Assembly: GCA_902776455.1 (NCBI GenBank)
Contig: CACYQI010000012.1
Location: forward strand, 1-49,807
DNA length: 49,807 nt
Direction: 5' to 3'
Origin: an uncultured Bacteroidales bacterium
GTDB lineage: Bacteria > Bacteroidota > Bacteroidia > Bacteroidales > Bacteroidaceae
This document shows positions 32,610-40,039 of this stretch, piece after piece (the stretch's first letter is position 1; the number at the start of each line of letters is the position of its first letter). A program made the translations under genes and the position numbers. Below the pieces are notes generated by a model that was given only the letters and a program-made list of their open reading frames with translations, did no database searches and was not told the origin of the DNA.

Positions 32610-33668
32610 ATGGACAGTCTTGACTATATTTTCGGCCTCGCAGCACTGGCGTACATCGTGACGAGCACGATGTTTGCCGCCGTGCGCTGGTGGCATACGT
32701 GTCCTACTGCGGACAAGGGTTATGCCTACCCGGACCGCCGGATGCAGGCGTTGCTCTACCTCGTGCCGGCGGTGGTGCTCGCGCCGTGCGTGGCTTTTCC
32801 CATGCGACCGTCGGCACAGGCGCTGGCCGCCCACTACTTCGTGCTCTGCCACAGTTTCTTCTGCGCACTGTTGCTGATGATCTACTTCGGGCAGGTGAAA
32901 GGCTGGCAGCGGTGGAAGCCGTGGTCTGTCGCCCTGGGGGTTCCCGTCGGCGTGATGGTGGCGGCGAAGGCCGTAGAGGCCTGGACGGACGTGGCGGTGA
33001 TGCCGGAGCGGATGGGATGGTGGCTGACGGCTACGGTGGGAGCGGTCTGTCTGTGCTATTGCATCGAAGCCATGCACCGCGTGTGGCTGTGGATGAAGCC
33101 GCTCAGCGAAGACTACTACTCCAACCCCGACGACCTGCCACTGGAATACGCCCGTCAGGTGCTGCCCATCCCCGTGGTGCACGGCGTGGCGGCGTGGGCG
33201 GCATTCCTCATTGGGAATGCGACGGTGACGGCCGTCGTCATGGCGCTGCTCTCGGTGTTCAACGTGTGGTTTCTCATCCTCGTGCTGCCAGCCCATCGGC
33301 ATCGGGAAGACCCGGTGGCAGAGGTGCCGAGATCAGCCCAGAAGCCACTGCCCCGCGAGATTGTCAGCCGCATCAAACAGCAGCTGCAGCAGTATGTGGA
33401 AACGGAAGAGCACTTCCTGGACCCTCACCTCACGCTCAGCGACGTAATCACGGGCGGCTGCACCTACAACCGCAGTTATGTGTCGCGTGTGCTCAACGAG
33501 GAGATGGGCTGCACCTTTTCTGCCTACGTCAACCGCCTGCGCCTGCAGCGTGCCGACGAGCTGCACCGCCAGGAGCCGCAGGCACCCATCGGCGACATCA
33601 TCGACCGCTCCGGCTTCGACTCTCCATCGAACTACTACAAGGCGAAGCGGAAGTATGGTGAGGCGTGA
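32610..33668 (+). CDS. membrane-anchored AraC-type transcriptional regulator
   Basis: A 352-residue protein. Residues 1-220 hold about six hydrophobic helices. Residues about 250-350 form an AraC-type DNA-binding region: LTLSDVITGGCTYNRSYVSRVLNEEMGCTFSAYVNRLRLQRADELH is the first helix-turn-helix, and IGDIIDRSGFDSPSNYYKAKRKYG the second. This domain pairing (integral membrane sensor, HTH at the C-terminus) is common in Bacteroidales. The signal sensed is unknown. Likely targets are neighbouring surface-protein genes, by position only. Confidence 0.88.
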   Translation: MDSLDYIFGLAALAYIVTSTMFAAVRWWHTCPTADKGYAYPDRRMQALLYLVPAVVLAPCVAFPMRPSAQALAAHYFVLCHSFFCALLLMIYFGQVKGWQRWKPWSVALGVPVGVMVAAKAVEAWTDVAVMPERMGWWLTATVGAVCLCYCIEAMHRVWLWMKPLSEDYYSNPDDLPLEYARQVLPIPVVHGVAAWAAFLIGNATVTAVVMALLSVFNVWFLILVLPAHRHREDPVAEVPRSAQKPLPREIVSRIKQQLQQYVETEEHFLDPHLTLSDVITGGCTYNRSYVSRVLNEEMGCTFSAYVNRLRLQRADELHRQEPQAPIGDIIDRSGFDSPSNYYKAKRKYGEA

Positions 33669-33831
33669 ATGAAAATGGAAGCGTTCAGATGGCGGCAACT
33701 TCTTTTTCTGTAACAGCCATCTGCATTCCTTCGGTGATGCCATGCGCCCCCGGCTCCCTATTTTGATAGAGGGGTGGGGGGCTGCAATCTTCTCGGTCGC
33801 GGCTTTTCTGTGCCCCAATCCGGCATCTGCA

Positions 33832-35007
33832 TCATGGGGCGGGCAAGAAGGTTGCGATTGAGCGGCCGCAGTATGTGTGTTTTCCCTGCTCTGTGCAGCG
33901 GGGGAGGGTGGGTGCCTTTACGCCTTCGGCGAGCTGGATGGGTGCGGTCTCGATGCGTGCTTCGTCCCAAAGACCTGCATCGATGAAGCTTTGCAGCAGT
34001 TCCCTTCCGCCTTCCACGAGGAGGCTCTGTATGCCCCGATTGTAGAGGTCGGTCAGTATCTCCTGGATGCTTTCGTGACTATAGATGACGGTTGGCGTGC
34101 TGCCGTCCATGAGGTGAAGGCTGGAGGGCAGTATGCCGTGGCGGTCGATAGTGAGCCGCAGCGGATTGGCTCCCGTCCAGTATCTTGTGGTGAGGGAAGG
34201 GTTGTCGATGAGGGCAGTTCGAGTGCCGACGAGTATAGCTCCGCTCCTTGCTCTCAGCCGATGAACAAGAGTTTGCGTCAAGGCGTTGGAGAAGAAGACT
34301 GACCCCCAAGACCCCCTCCAAACCTCCCCGAGGGGATGGTTCCTGCCGCGAAAGGCTCTCCCCCTCGGGGGAGATGGAGAGGGGTCTTGCCCTCCCCTCG
34401 GGGAGGTTTGGAGGGGGTCGAGGGGGCTTATATACCCGTCTTCGCTTTGTGCCCATTTCAAGGTAATCCAGGGGCGTTGCTTCTGGTGGAAGGTGAAGAA
34501 GCGGCGGTTCAGCTGGCGGCATTCGTCTTCCAGTACGCCTACGAGGACTTCGCATCCGGCATCCTTCAGCTTCTTGATGCCCAAGCCGTTGACCTTAGCG
34601 AAAGGGTCTGTGCAGCCGATGACGACACGCGGTATGCCGCTCCTGACGATGAGGTCGGCACAAGGGGGCGTCTTGCCGTAATGGGCACAAGGCTCCAAGC
34701 TGACGTATATGGTGCTACGGCAGAGAAGATGCTTGTCCTTCACGCTCTTGATGGCGTTCACCTCGGCATGCGGCCCGCCACAGCGGCGATGATAGCCCTC
34801 GCCGATGATGCGTCCGTCGCAGACCACCACGGCTCCGACCATCGGATTGGGCGCTGCTCCAGCCTCGCCGCAACGAGCCAATTGCAGACATCGCTGCATA
34901 TAGAATTCGGCCCCCTCCCTATCCTCCGTCGCAAGCTCCCCAATTGCTCCGCTACCAACGGGCAATTGCCCCCTTTGGGGGAGAGCCTTATGTTGCATCT
35001 CGGTCAT
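33832..35007 (-). CDS. ribD: bifunctional riboflavin deaminase/reductase RibD, with two repeat-derived segments
   Basis: A 391-residue riboflavin enzyme. The deaminase domain has zinc ligands in HAEVNAI (H80, E82) and PCAHYGKTPPC (C107, C116). The reductase domain starts near ITLKWAQSEDGYI (181-193) and continues LVHRLRARSGAILVGTRTALIDNPSLTTR. Between them, residues about 195-236 (PLDPLQTSPRGG to SWGSV) replace a short loop of normal RibD and are encoded by a palindromic element (34301-34427). The N-terminus is also long: the usual start corresponds to M37 (MQRCLQLARCGE), and residues 6-33 read a second repeat (34908-34990). The last residues KLPAP-type tail is normal. It is divergent from prmC with only 58 bp between starts. 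Confidence 0.93.
   Translation of the reverse strand: MTEMQHKALPQRGQLPVGSGAIGELATEDREGAEFYMQRCLQLARCGEAGAAPNPMVGAVVVCDGRIIGEGYHRRCGGPHAEVNAIKSVKDKHLLCRSTIYVSLEPCAHYGKTPPCADLIVRSGIPRVVIGCTDPFAKVNGLGIKKLKDAGCEVLVGVLEDECRQLNRRFFTFHQKQRPWITLKWAQSEDGYISPLDPLQTSPRGGQDPSPSPPRGRAFRGRNHPLGEVWRGSWGSVFFSNALTQTLVHRLRARSGAILVGTRTALIDNPSLTTRYWTGANPLRLTIDRHGILPSSLHLMDGSTPTVIYSHESIQEILTDLYNRGIQSLLVEGGRELLQSFIDAGLWDEARIETAPIQLAEGVKAPTLPRCTEQGKHTYCGRSIATFLPAP
34301..34427. repeat. palindromic element inside ribD with perfect 26-bp arms
   Basis: Left arm 34310-34335 (begins GACCCCCTCCAAACC) and right arm 34394-34419 (ends GGTTTGGAGGGGGTC) are perfect reverse complements over 26 bp. The centre includes TTCCTGCCGCGAAAGG and a nested CTCCCCCTCGGGGGAG palindrome. 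The segment 34341-34386, reverse complemented, matches 36665-36711 inside the DUF6057 gene at about 90 percent by eye. It is read through in frame. Confidence 0.85.
34908..34990. repeat. repeat-derived 5' segment of ribD
   Basis: Contains CCCCCTCCCTATCCTCCGTC, an AATTGCTCC / GGGCAATTG inverted pair and CCCCCTTTGGGGGAG. It encodes residues 6-33, which have no counterpart in typical RibD. Confidence 0.6.
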
Positions 35008-35053
35008 TACAAAAAAACTTTATTCTTTATTCTTTAATCTTTAATCTTTTTTG

Positions 35054-35061
35054 TATCTTTG
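35054..35061 (+). promoter_or_regulatory. -7 box of prmC, leaderless
   Basis: TATCTTTG ends 4 bases before the ATG at 35066, so transcription probably starts at the start codon itself. Upstream lie CTTTATTCTTTAATC words. The box decides the start against the in-frame codon at 35051. Confidence 0.65.
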
Positions 35062-35065
35062 CAGC

Positions 35066-35968
35066 ATGAATGCATTGCAGATACTTCGGCAGAGATATGG
35101 TTTGGGCGAAGCTCGTGCACTCTATGAACTCATCATGGAGCGTCGCTTCGGGCTTTCGCGAACAGACATTCTCCTCGGCAAAGATACGACTTTATCGGCA
35201 GAGGACAAAGCCGAACTCGAAATAATTGTTGATAGAGTGGCAAAAGGCGAACCGGTGCAGTACGTTTTGGGCTGTGCCGACTTCTGCGGACGCGAGTTTC
35301 TTGTCGGTCCGGGCGTACTTATCCCCAGACCTGAAACGCAGGAACTTGTTCGTCTCGTAGAGCAGCATCTTGCCCTCGGCAGCACGGTTCTCGACATCGG
35401 AACAGGTAGCGGCTGCATCGCCATTACGTTGGCTTTGGCAGGCTACGAAGTGACGGCTCTTGATGTCTCGGACGTGGCTCTCTCGTTTGCCCGAAGGAAT
35501 GCCGAGCGACTTGGCGCAGAAGTGGAGTTCGTGAAGGGGGATATATTAAAAGAGAAAAGTGAAAAGTTAAAAGTGAAAAATAATAGTAACCTGCCAAAGG
35601 AGACAGAGAACGAAAGTAACTCTGATTATTCACTTTTCACTTTTCACTTTTCACTCGATGCTATCGTCAGCAACCCTCCATACATCTGCGAAAGCGAGGC
35701 TTCGGCGATGGACGGGAACGTGCTCGACCACGAGCCGCATCTCGCGCTCTTTGTGCCCGACCATGATCCCCTGCTCTTCTACAGGGCAATCAGCGAGTTC
35801 GGACTGGAACATCTTGCTGCTGATGGACTGCTCTTCTTCGAGGTGAACAGGGCATACGCTGAGCAGGTTGCTGAACTCCTTTTGCAGAAGGGCTACAGAG
35901 AGACAAAGATAGTGAAAGACCAATACGATAACAATCGGTTTGTATGGGCAAGAAAGATTCAGGACTAA
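35066..35968 (+). CDS. prmC: peptide chain release factor N5-glutamine methyltransferase, with insertion
   Basis: A 300-residue SAM-dependent enzyme that methylates the GGQ glutamine of release factors. It has an N-terminal helical domain (1-75, ending GEPVQYVLGCADFCGREFLVGPGVLIPRPETQEL), SAM-binding LDIGTGSGCIAI (109-120) and the catalytic NPPY (203-206). Between FVKGDIL and LDAIVSNPPY, where the family normally has a few residues, lie about 35 extra residues (162-196). They are encoded by an inverted GTGAAAA-type repeat (35550-35654). The reading frame stays open and both flanks are conserved, so the protein is probably functional with a long surface loop. The stop overlaps the recX start (TAATG). 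Confidence 0.93.
   Translation: MNALQILRQRYGLGEARALYELIMERRFGLSRTDILLGKDTTLSAEDKAELEIIVDRVAKGEPVQYVLGCADFCGREFLVGPGVLIPRPETQELVRLVEQHLALGSTVLDIGTGSGCIAITLALAGYEVTALDVSDVALSFARRNAERLGAEVEFVKGDILKEKSEKLKVKNNSNLPKETENESNSDYSLFTFHFSLDAIVSNPPYICESEASAMDGNVLDHEPHLALFVPDHDPLLFYRAISEFGLEHLAADGLLFFEVNRAYAEQVAELLLQKGYRETKIVKDQYDNNRFVWARKIQD
35550..35654. repeat. GTGAAAA inverted repeat inside prmC
   Basis: AGAAAAGTGAAAAGTTAAAA followed by GTGAAAAATAATAG on the left mirrors TGATTATTCACTTTTCACTT followed by TTCACTTTTCAC on the right, with a loop of about 37 bp. The insert is close to 105 bp, a multiple of three. Confidence 0.85.
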
Positions 35969-36435
35969 TGTCGAAGGAAGTGGCTCTCGGAAAAGCTACA
36001 GCCCTTTGCAGTCAGAGCGAACATTGCGAGTCTCAGATTATGGAGAAGCTTTCGTCGTGGAACGTGTCGGTTCAGGACGCCTACAACATCATGGACTATC
36101 TCCTGAAAGAGAAGTACATCGACAACAAGCGCTTTGCCCGTGCCTACTGCCACGACAAACTCTGCTACAACCATTGGGGCCGCGTCAAGATAAGGCAGAT
36201 GCTCCGTCACCTACGGCTCAGCGACGAGGAGATAGCGGAGGGAATGGAGGCGATTCAAGAAGACGCTTATCTCGAAACGTTGCAAAACGTCCTTCAGGCC
36301 AAGGACCGAACCCTGAAGGACAAAGATAAGTATCTGCGCAAAGCCAAGCTCGCGCGTCACCTCCTCTCCCGCGGATTCGAGACGGAACTCGTTGTCGATG
36401 CCGTCGATGCGTACCTCTCCATAAATTCCCTGTAG
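35968..36435 (+). CDS. recX: regulatory protein RecX
   Basis: A 155-residue all-helical inhibitor of RecA filaments. The three-helix repeats are visible: CSQSEHCESQIMEKLSSWNV / YNIMDYLLKEKYIDNKRFARAYCHDKLCYNHWGRVKIRQMLR / YLRKAKLARHLLSRGFETELVVDAV. The start at 35968 shares bases with the prmC stop (TAATG), a translational coupling. An earlier in-frame ATG at 35944 would overlap prmC by 25 bp. The 3' end overlaps the convergent DUF6057 gene by 79 bp. Confidence 0.92.
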   Translation: MSKEVALGKATALCSQSEHCESQIMEKLSSWNVSVQDAYNIMDYLLKEKYIDNKRFARAYCHDKLCYNHWGRVKIRQMLRHLRLSDEEIAEGMEAIQEDAYLETLQNVLQAKDRTLKDKDKYLRKAKLARHLLSRGFETELVVDAVDAYLSINSL

Positions 36436-37961
36436 GCTTTGGGCAGCTCTCTGTTCTTGTAGATGTCGAAGGCCTTGGTGGCAATGAGGAAACGCTCTGT
36501 GTCGCCTCGGAGCATATAGGAGCAAATGGCGTAGTCGAGCATCTTCTTTTGCTGCGGACAGTTCCCGTAGTAGCGAGCCAGCCGAAGCATTTCGATGGGC
36601 AATGGGAAACCGCCTACGAAGTTGTCGGCACGGAGGGGAACCGACTTGATCAATTTACTATTTAAGACCCCTCTCCATCTCCCCCGAGGTGGAGAGCTTT
36701 TCGCGGCAGCAAGTCTCCCCTCGGGGAGATTTAGAGGGGGGCTCCCTCCCCCTCGGGGGAAATGGAGGGGGGGCTTATCAGTCAATTTCTTCCTTCGCTC
36801 CTCGACGAAAGTCTTGTGGCAGCAGGACTTGGAGAGGACTTCGAGAAGCTTCTTCGCCGTCTCGAAGTCGCCTTCTTCGATGCTGTAGTCTGCCATTTGT
36901 CTGAGGCTCGCGAAGCAGTTGCCGCTCGATTGCAGCAAGCCGTATTCCTGAGCATGATGGTAGGCTTCGTCGTAGATGCCGAGGTTCAGGTAGAAGAGGC
37001 GGTTGAACTGCGAGGCAACGTACTCTGTCTCATGCTGATAGTAGAACTGGTTCTCTTCCCGAATCGGGTAGTCGAAGAGGTTTTCGGGCAGGGTTCCGAG
37101 CGCACTTTCTGCCAATAGGGCATATCTTAGGGCAACGGAATTGCCTCGGCGGGCATCGCCTTTGATGTGTTCCTTGTAGAGGATGTCTTCCCAACGCTCT
37201 TCGTTTGCGAGGCAGACCAGCTTCTTGACGTATTCGCCGTCGCTGTTGTAGTGGCTTGTCAGCGGGTCGAAGTAGGTGCCGAAGGCTGTGTATCGTTCCT
37301 CGAAGGGGATGAAGGCGACTTGCTGACTATAGACGAGCGGTGCCACTCCGAGCAAAGCAAGGGGCGCAAGCCAGCAGGCACATTTCTTTGCGCCGAAGTC
37401 CTTGAAAGCCAAGGCTGCTTGGACCACGACAAGCAGGGCCAGCAGGGGCGTTCTCATCAGGAAGAAGCCCATCGGGATGCAAAGCAGGCTCCAGAGCAGT
37501 CTTTCCTTGAAGCCTTTGATGACGAAGGGGTTAAGGAGCAGGAAGAAGAAGAGCCATTGCAGCTGGAAAGAGAGGCTGAAGGTACAGAAGAAGCCTAAGA
37601 CGACGGGCGGCAGAAGCGCGAGCCAAGAGAGCGTCTGCTTGGCCAGCAGACCGATCGCCCCTAGTACGAAGGCTCCGACAGAAGCGGCTACGAAGGGCGA
37701 GCCGTAGAACTGCATCAGGAAGTCGGCCAGCCATTGGGCTACGGCCGGCAGCGTGGCAAGCTTCAGCTGCCAGAAGTCTTGGGTCGGAAGCCAGAAGTCG
37801 TCGCCCTCCATTGTTATATAGGTATAGGGGAACTTCGTGGCTGTGTAGATGGCAAAGAGCAGCATCAGAGCCACAAGCACCGAATAGAAAGCCCATCCAG
37901 CCGTCTTGAAGGGGATGGCTTTATGCACCTGATTTTGATTATGTTTGCTTTTCTTGTTCAT
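36357..37961 (-). CDS. DUF6057-type membrane protein
   Basis: A 534-residue protein. Residues about 20-215 hold six or more membrane helices. Residues about 240-530 are a soluble helical, TPR-like region (RLFYLNLGIYDEAYHHAQEYGLL, EEGDFETAKKLLEVLSKS). It matches remembered DUF6057 proteins of Bacteroidales; function is unknown. Residues about 396-434 (PPLHFPRGGG to RGRWRGVLNS) are encoded by a palindromic element (36665-36775) related to the one in ribD but in the opposite orientation. The last 25 or so residues (from about YASTASTTSSV) are antisense to recX, so the true C-terminus may differ from close homologues. Confidence 0.8.
   Translation of the reverse strand: MNKKSKHNQNQVHKAIPFKTAGWAFYSVLVALMLLFAIYTATKFPYTYITMEGDDFWLPTQDFWQLKLATLPAVAQWLADFLMQFYGSPFVAASVGAFVLGAIGLLAKQTLSWLALLPPVVLGFFCTFSLSFQLQWLFFFLLLNPFVIKGFKERLLWSLLCIPMGFFLMRTPLLALLVVVQAALAFKDFGAKKCACWLAPLALLGVAPLVYSQQVAFIPFEERYTAFGTYFDPLTSHYNSDGEYVKKLVCLANEERWEDILYKEHIKGDARRGNSVALRYALLAESALGTLPENLFDYPIREENQFYYQHETEYVASQFNRLFYLNLGIYDEAYHHAQEYGLLQSSGNCFASLRQMADYSIEEGDFETAKKLLEVLSKSCCHKTFVEERRKKLTDKPPLHFPRGGGSPPLNLPEGRLAAAKSSPPRGRWRGVLNSKLIKSVPLRADNFVGGFPLPIEMLRLARYYGNCPQQKKMLDYAICSYMLRGDTERFLIATKAFDIYKNRELPKAYREFMERYASTASTTSSVSNPRERR
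36665..36775. repeat. palindromic element inside the DUF6057 gene
   Basis: GACCCCTCTCCATCTCCCCC, GAGGTGGAGAGCTTTTCGCG and GCAGCAAG reproduce the reverse complement of 34341-34386 in ribD. They are followed by TCTCCCCTCGGGGAGATTTA and CCCCCTCGGGGGAAATGG palindromes. The whole block is open in the gene's frame. Confidence 0.85.
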
Positions 37962-38239
37962 TTATAAGCAGTTCGTTTTGGCTCACTCTAAAGGGCTTCA
38001 GGGGTTCTGGAAGAACCTTGCCAGCCCCGTTCTGGCGGATTTGTAATCCGCCAGATGCGAATATAGGCATTTGTAATGCCGACATATAAGGGTGTTGCGG
38101 GATTGCAAATCCCTATACCCTTTGCGGTCGGATTGCAAATCCGACCGAACATGGAGTCAGATTCTACACTTGGCTTTATTTGCGGTTTGCTAATCTTGAA
38201 TCATTCATAAACAGCTCATTCGTTTTCCCCTAAAGGGCG
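37962..38239. repeat. duplicated gene-end segment with palindromes
   Basis: CTAAAGGG(C)TTCAGGGGTT CTGGAAGAACCTTGCCAGC-type sequence at about 37989-38025 repeats, nearly unchanged, at 38231-38267, where it encodes the last residues and stop of the next gene. The similarity extends back over TTCAT(T/A)(T/A)ATAA(G/A)CAG. Between the copies lie palindromes GGCGGATTTGTAATCCGCC, GGGATTGCAAATCCC and CGGTCGGATTGCAAATCCGACCG. No gene is seen. Confidence 0.75.
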
Positions 38240-39655
38240 TCAGGGGTTCTGGAAGAACCTTGCCAGCTCGTCTTTGCTGACGACGACGGGTGCCTTGATG
38301 AACTCCGGCACGTTGTAGGCCATGAGCAGCAGCAGGTTCTCCTCGGGGTCCTTCTGCGGCAGGAGGAAGGGCTTGTGGAACCGCTTGCCGTCCCAATGGG
38401 CGAGCATCAGTCGGGTGTAGCGTCCGTCGAAGCGCTTCGTGACGTACATCATCCACCTGCCATTCGAACTCCATGCGTGGAAGCTCTCGGCTCGGTCGCT
38501 GTTCAAGATGTCCGTCGGCACCATTTCGCCCGTCTCGAGGTCCATCATCTTGAGGTCCGATTCTGAGTGGTAGAGGTTGTAGCCACCGCATTCGCCGAGC
38601 GAGAAGAGCATGTAGCGGCCGTCGGGTGTCAGCCTCGGCATCATGGCCGTGCCGCCTTGCCTGTAGGCGCTATAGACGGTATCGACGGCTCCCAGCTCTC
38701 CTGTCTCCACGTCGAACGGCACGCGCACGATGCTGTAGTGCAGCTTGTCGGTCTCCATAGGCATGTTCACGGGCTTGGCCGTGCTGAAGTAGAGCCATCG
38801 GCCGTCGGGCGAGAAGGAGGGGAACATCTCGAGGTTCAGGCTGTCGGTGAAGCGCTCGTCTTGCAGGACTTGCTCTTTGTCAATGTCATAGACAATGAGG
38901 TCCGACCACAAGTCATACACCTCTATCTTGTTGCGGCTCTGCCCGTAGAAGGCCTGATGGGTGGAGTTGCTGGAGAAGGCGATGTATCGTTTCGACGGAT
39001 GCCAAATGTTGTAGGAGCCGTGTCTGCCGCCGCTCATCTCCTTGATGTCCACCTTCTTCATCTTTCCGTCGCGCATCACGATGGTTCCGCCGTTCTTCCC
39101 TCGGGCATGGAAGGTGAAGTCGCGCGGACTGTAGCCCGCAAAGGAGTGGCAGTTCACACAGCCGTTGTTGTTCTGCGAGTTCTCGATGATGGGTTCCTCG
39201 TCGAAGCAGGTGAGGTCTCGCTGATAGATGCCCATGCGGTTCCAACTCTCGTAGCCTGGCGGAATGAGCCGGTAGGCAATCCAGGGGTCGATGTCGTCCG
39301 TGCTGACATAGATAGGGAAGGGCTTGTAGGTGACGCCTTCGGGGTGCTTCTTGTCCCAGACGGAAACGGTGACGGAGAGAGACCCGGCCGCGAGTGATTT
39401 CCACGCCTTTTCGGGTATCTCCACATGGTCTGTTCCGCCTACGCTTAGGCTCTCTCCCTTCTCGTTTACGATGTCGGCCTGAATATGTTCTGCATCGGGC
39501 ACGGAGAAGTTCAGGGGGCAGATGTTCTTAGGCACCGTCACCCCGATGTAGTCGGGGTAAATCTCGGGCAGAGCATCCACCTTTTCCTTGGCTTCCCGTC
39601 GCGAGCAGGACGAGAGCAAAACAAGCAGCATGAGCAGAAGTGAACGGGTCTTCAT
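38240..39655 (-). CDS. PD40/TolB-like beta-propeller lipoprotein with a CxxCH motif
   Basis: A 471-residue exported lipoprotein: the start at 39655 gives MKTRSLLLMLLVLLSSC with lipidated C17. Residues about 165-180 contain CVNCHSFAG (CVNCH 166-170), a c-type heme motif, although a single motif in a propeller protein may not bind heme. From about 195 onward are WD40-like PD40 blades (SPDGRWLYFSTA, TPDGRYMLFSLG, SSNGRWMMYVTKR). Similar Bacteroidota proteins are often labelled cytochrome c biogenesis or TolB-like; function is unproven. Two tandem promoters lie in a duplicated 55-bp segment upstream. Confidence 0.82.
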   Translation of the reverse strand: MKTRSLLLMLLVLLSSCSRREAKEKVDALPEIYPDYIGVTVPKNICPLNFSVPDAEHIQADIVNEKGESLSVGGTDHVEIPEKAWKSLAAGSLSVTVSVWDKKHPEGVTYKPFPIYVSTDDIDPWIAYRLIPPGYESWNRMGIYQRDLTCFDEEPIIENSQNNNGCVNCHSFAGYSPRDFTFHARGKNGGTIVMRDGKMKKVDIKEMSGGRHGSYNIWHPSKRYIAFSSNSTHQAFYGQSRNKIEVYDLWSDLIVYDIDKEQVLQDERFTDSLNLEMFPSFSPDGRWLYFSTAKPVNMPMETDKLHYSIVRVPFDVETGELGAVDTVYSAYRQGGTAMMPRLTPDGRYMLFSLGECGGYNLYHSESDLKMMDLETGEMVPTDILNSDRAESFHAWSSNGRWMMYVTKRFDGRYTRLMLAHWDGKRFHKPFLLPQKDPEENLLLLMAYNVPEFIKAPVVVSKDELARFFQNP

Positions 39656-39681
39656 CTCGTTGTAAATAGTGTTTCGTGATG

Positions 39682-39712
39682 CAAAGTTACGAATAAGCGA
39701 GCGAAAAGCAAA
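39682..39712 (-). promoter_or_regulatory. proximal promoter of the PD40 lipoprotein gene
   Basis: On the minus strand TTTG (39709-39712), 19 bases, TAACTTTG (39682-39689): an exact Bacteroidota promoter, 26 bases from the ATG. Confidence 0.75.
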
Positions 39713-39828
39713 GAAAAGAAGGAAAAATCTTTGCTTTGCTATTCCGAGCGGAAGTAAGTTCGACGAAGTCAAGGTTACGAATAAGCGAGCGAAAAGCAAA
39801 GAAAAGAAGGAAAATTCTTTGCTTTGCT
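39686..39828. repeat. 55-bp direct repeat carrying a promoter
   Basis: 39686-39740 and 39774-39828 are identical apart from one or two bases, 88 bp apart. Each begins GTTACGAATAAGCGAGCGAA and ends CTTTGCTTTGCT. The distal copy retains TTTG (39797-39800), 19 bases, TAACCTTG (39770-39777), so it is a second possible promoter. Confidence 0.85.
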
Positions 39829-39840
39829 GGCTGGAAATCA

Positions 39841-39935
39841 AGCACCGGAGGTGCGACAGACCACAGACGGGGGTGAAACCCCCGGAACAGGGTGAGCAAC
39901 AAAACAAAACCCTGAAAGGGTGACAGCATATGCAA
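39841..39935. repeat. multi-hairpin repeat, copy C (5' part)
   Basis: AGCACCGGAGGTGCGACAGA, CACAGACGGGGGTGAAACCC CCGGAACAGG-type sequence and CCCTGAAAGGGTGACAG reproduce the first half of copies A (786 onward) and B (11021 onward). Confidence 0.75.
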
Positions 39936-40039
39936 TCGCTGTCATATCATCCTGCATATTCCCTCGCACACCGCCTGCTTTCCGCTGAAAAATTCTTTAC
40001 ATCAAAACATCACTCAAAACGCTGTTTCGGGCAACGTCG

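Noticed and set aside
39656-39907. 84-residue extension of the PD40 lipoprotein
   Set aside because: It would cross both promoters and the 55-bp repeat, and the lipoprotein signal starts at 39655.
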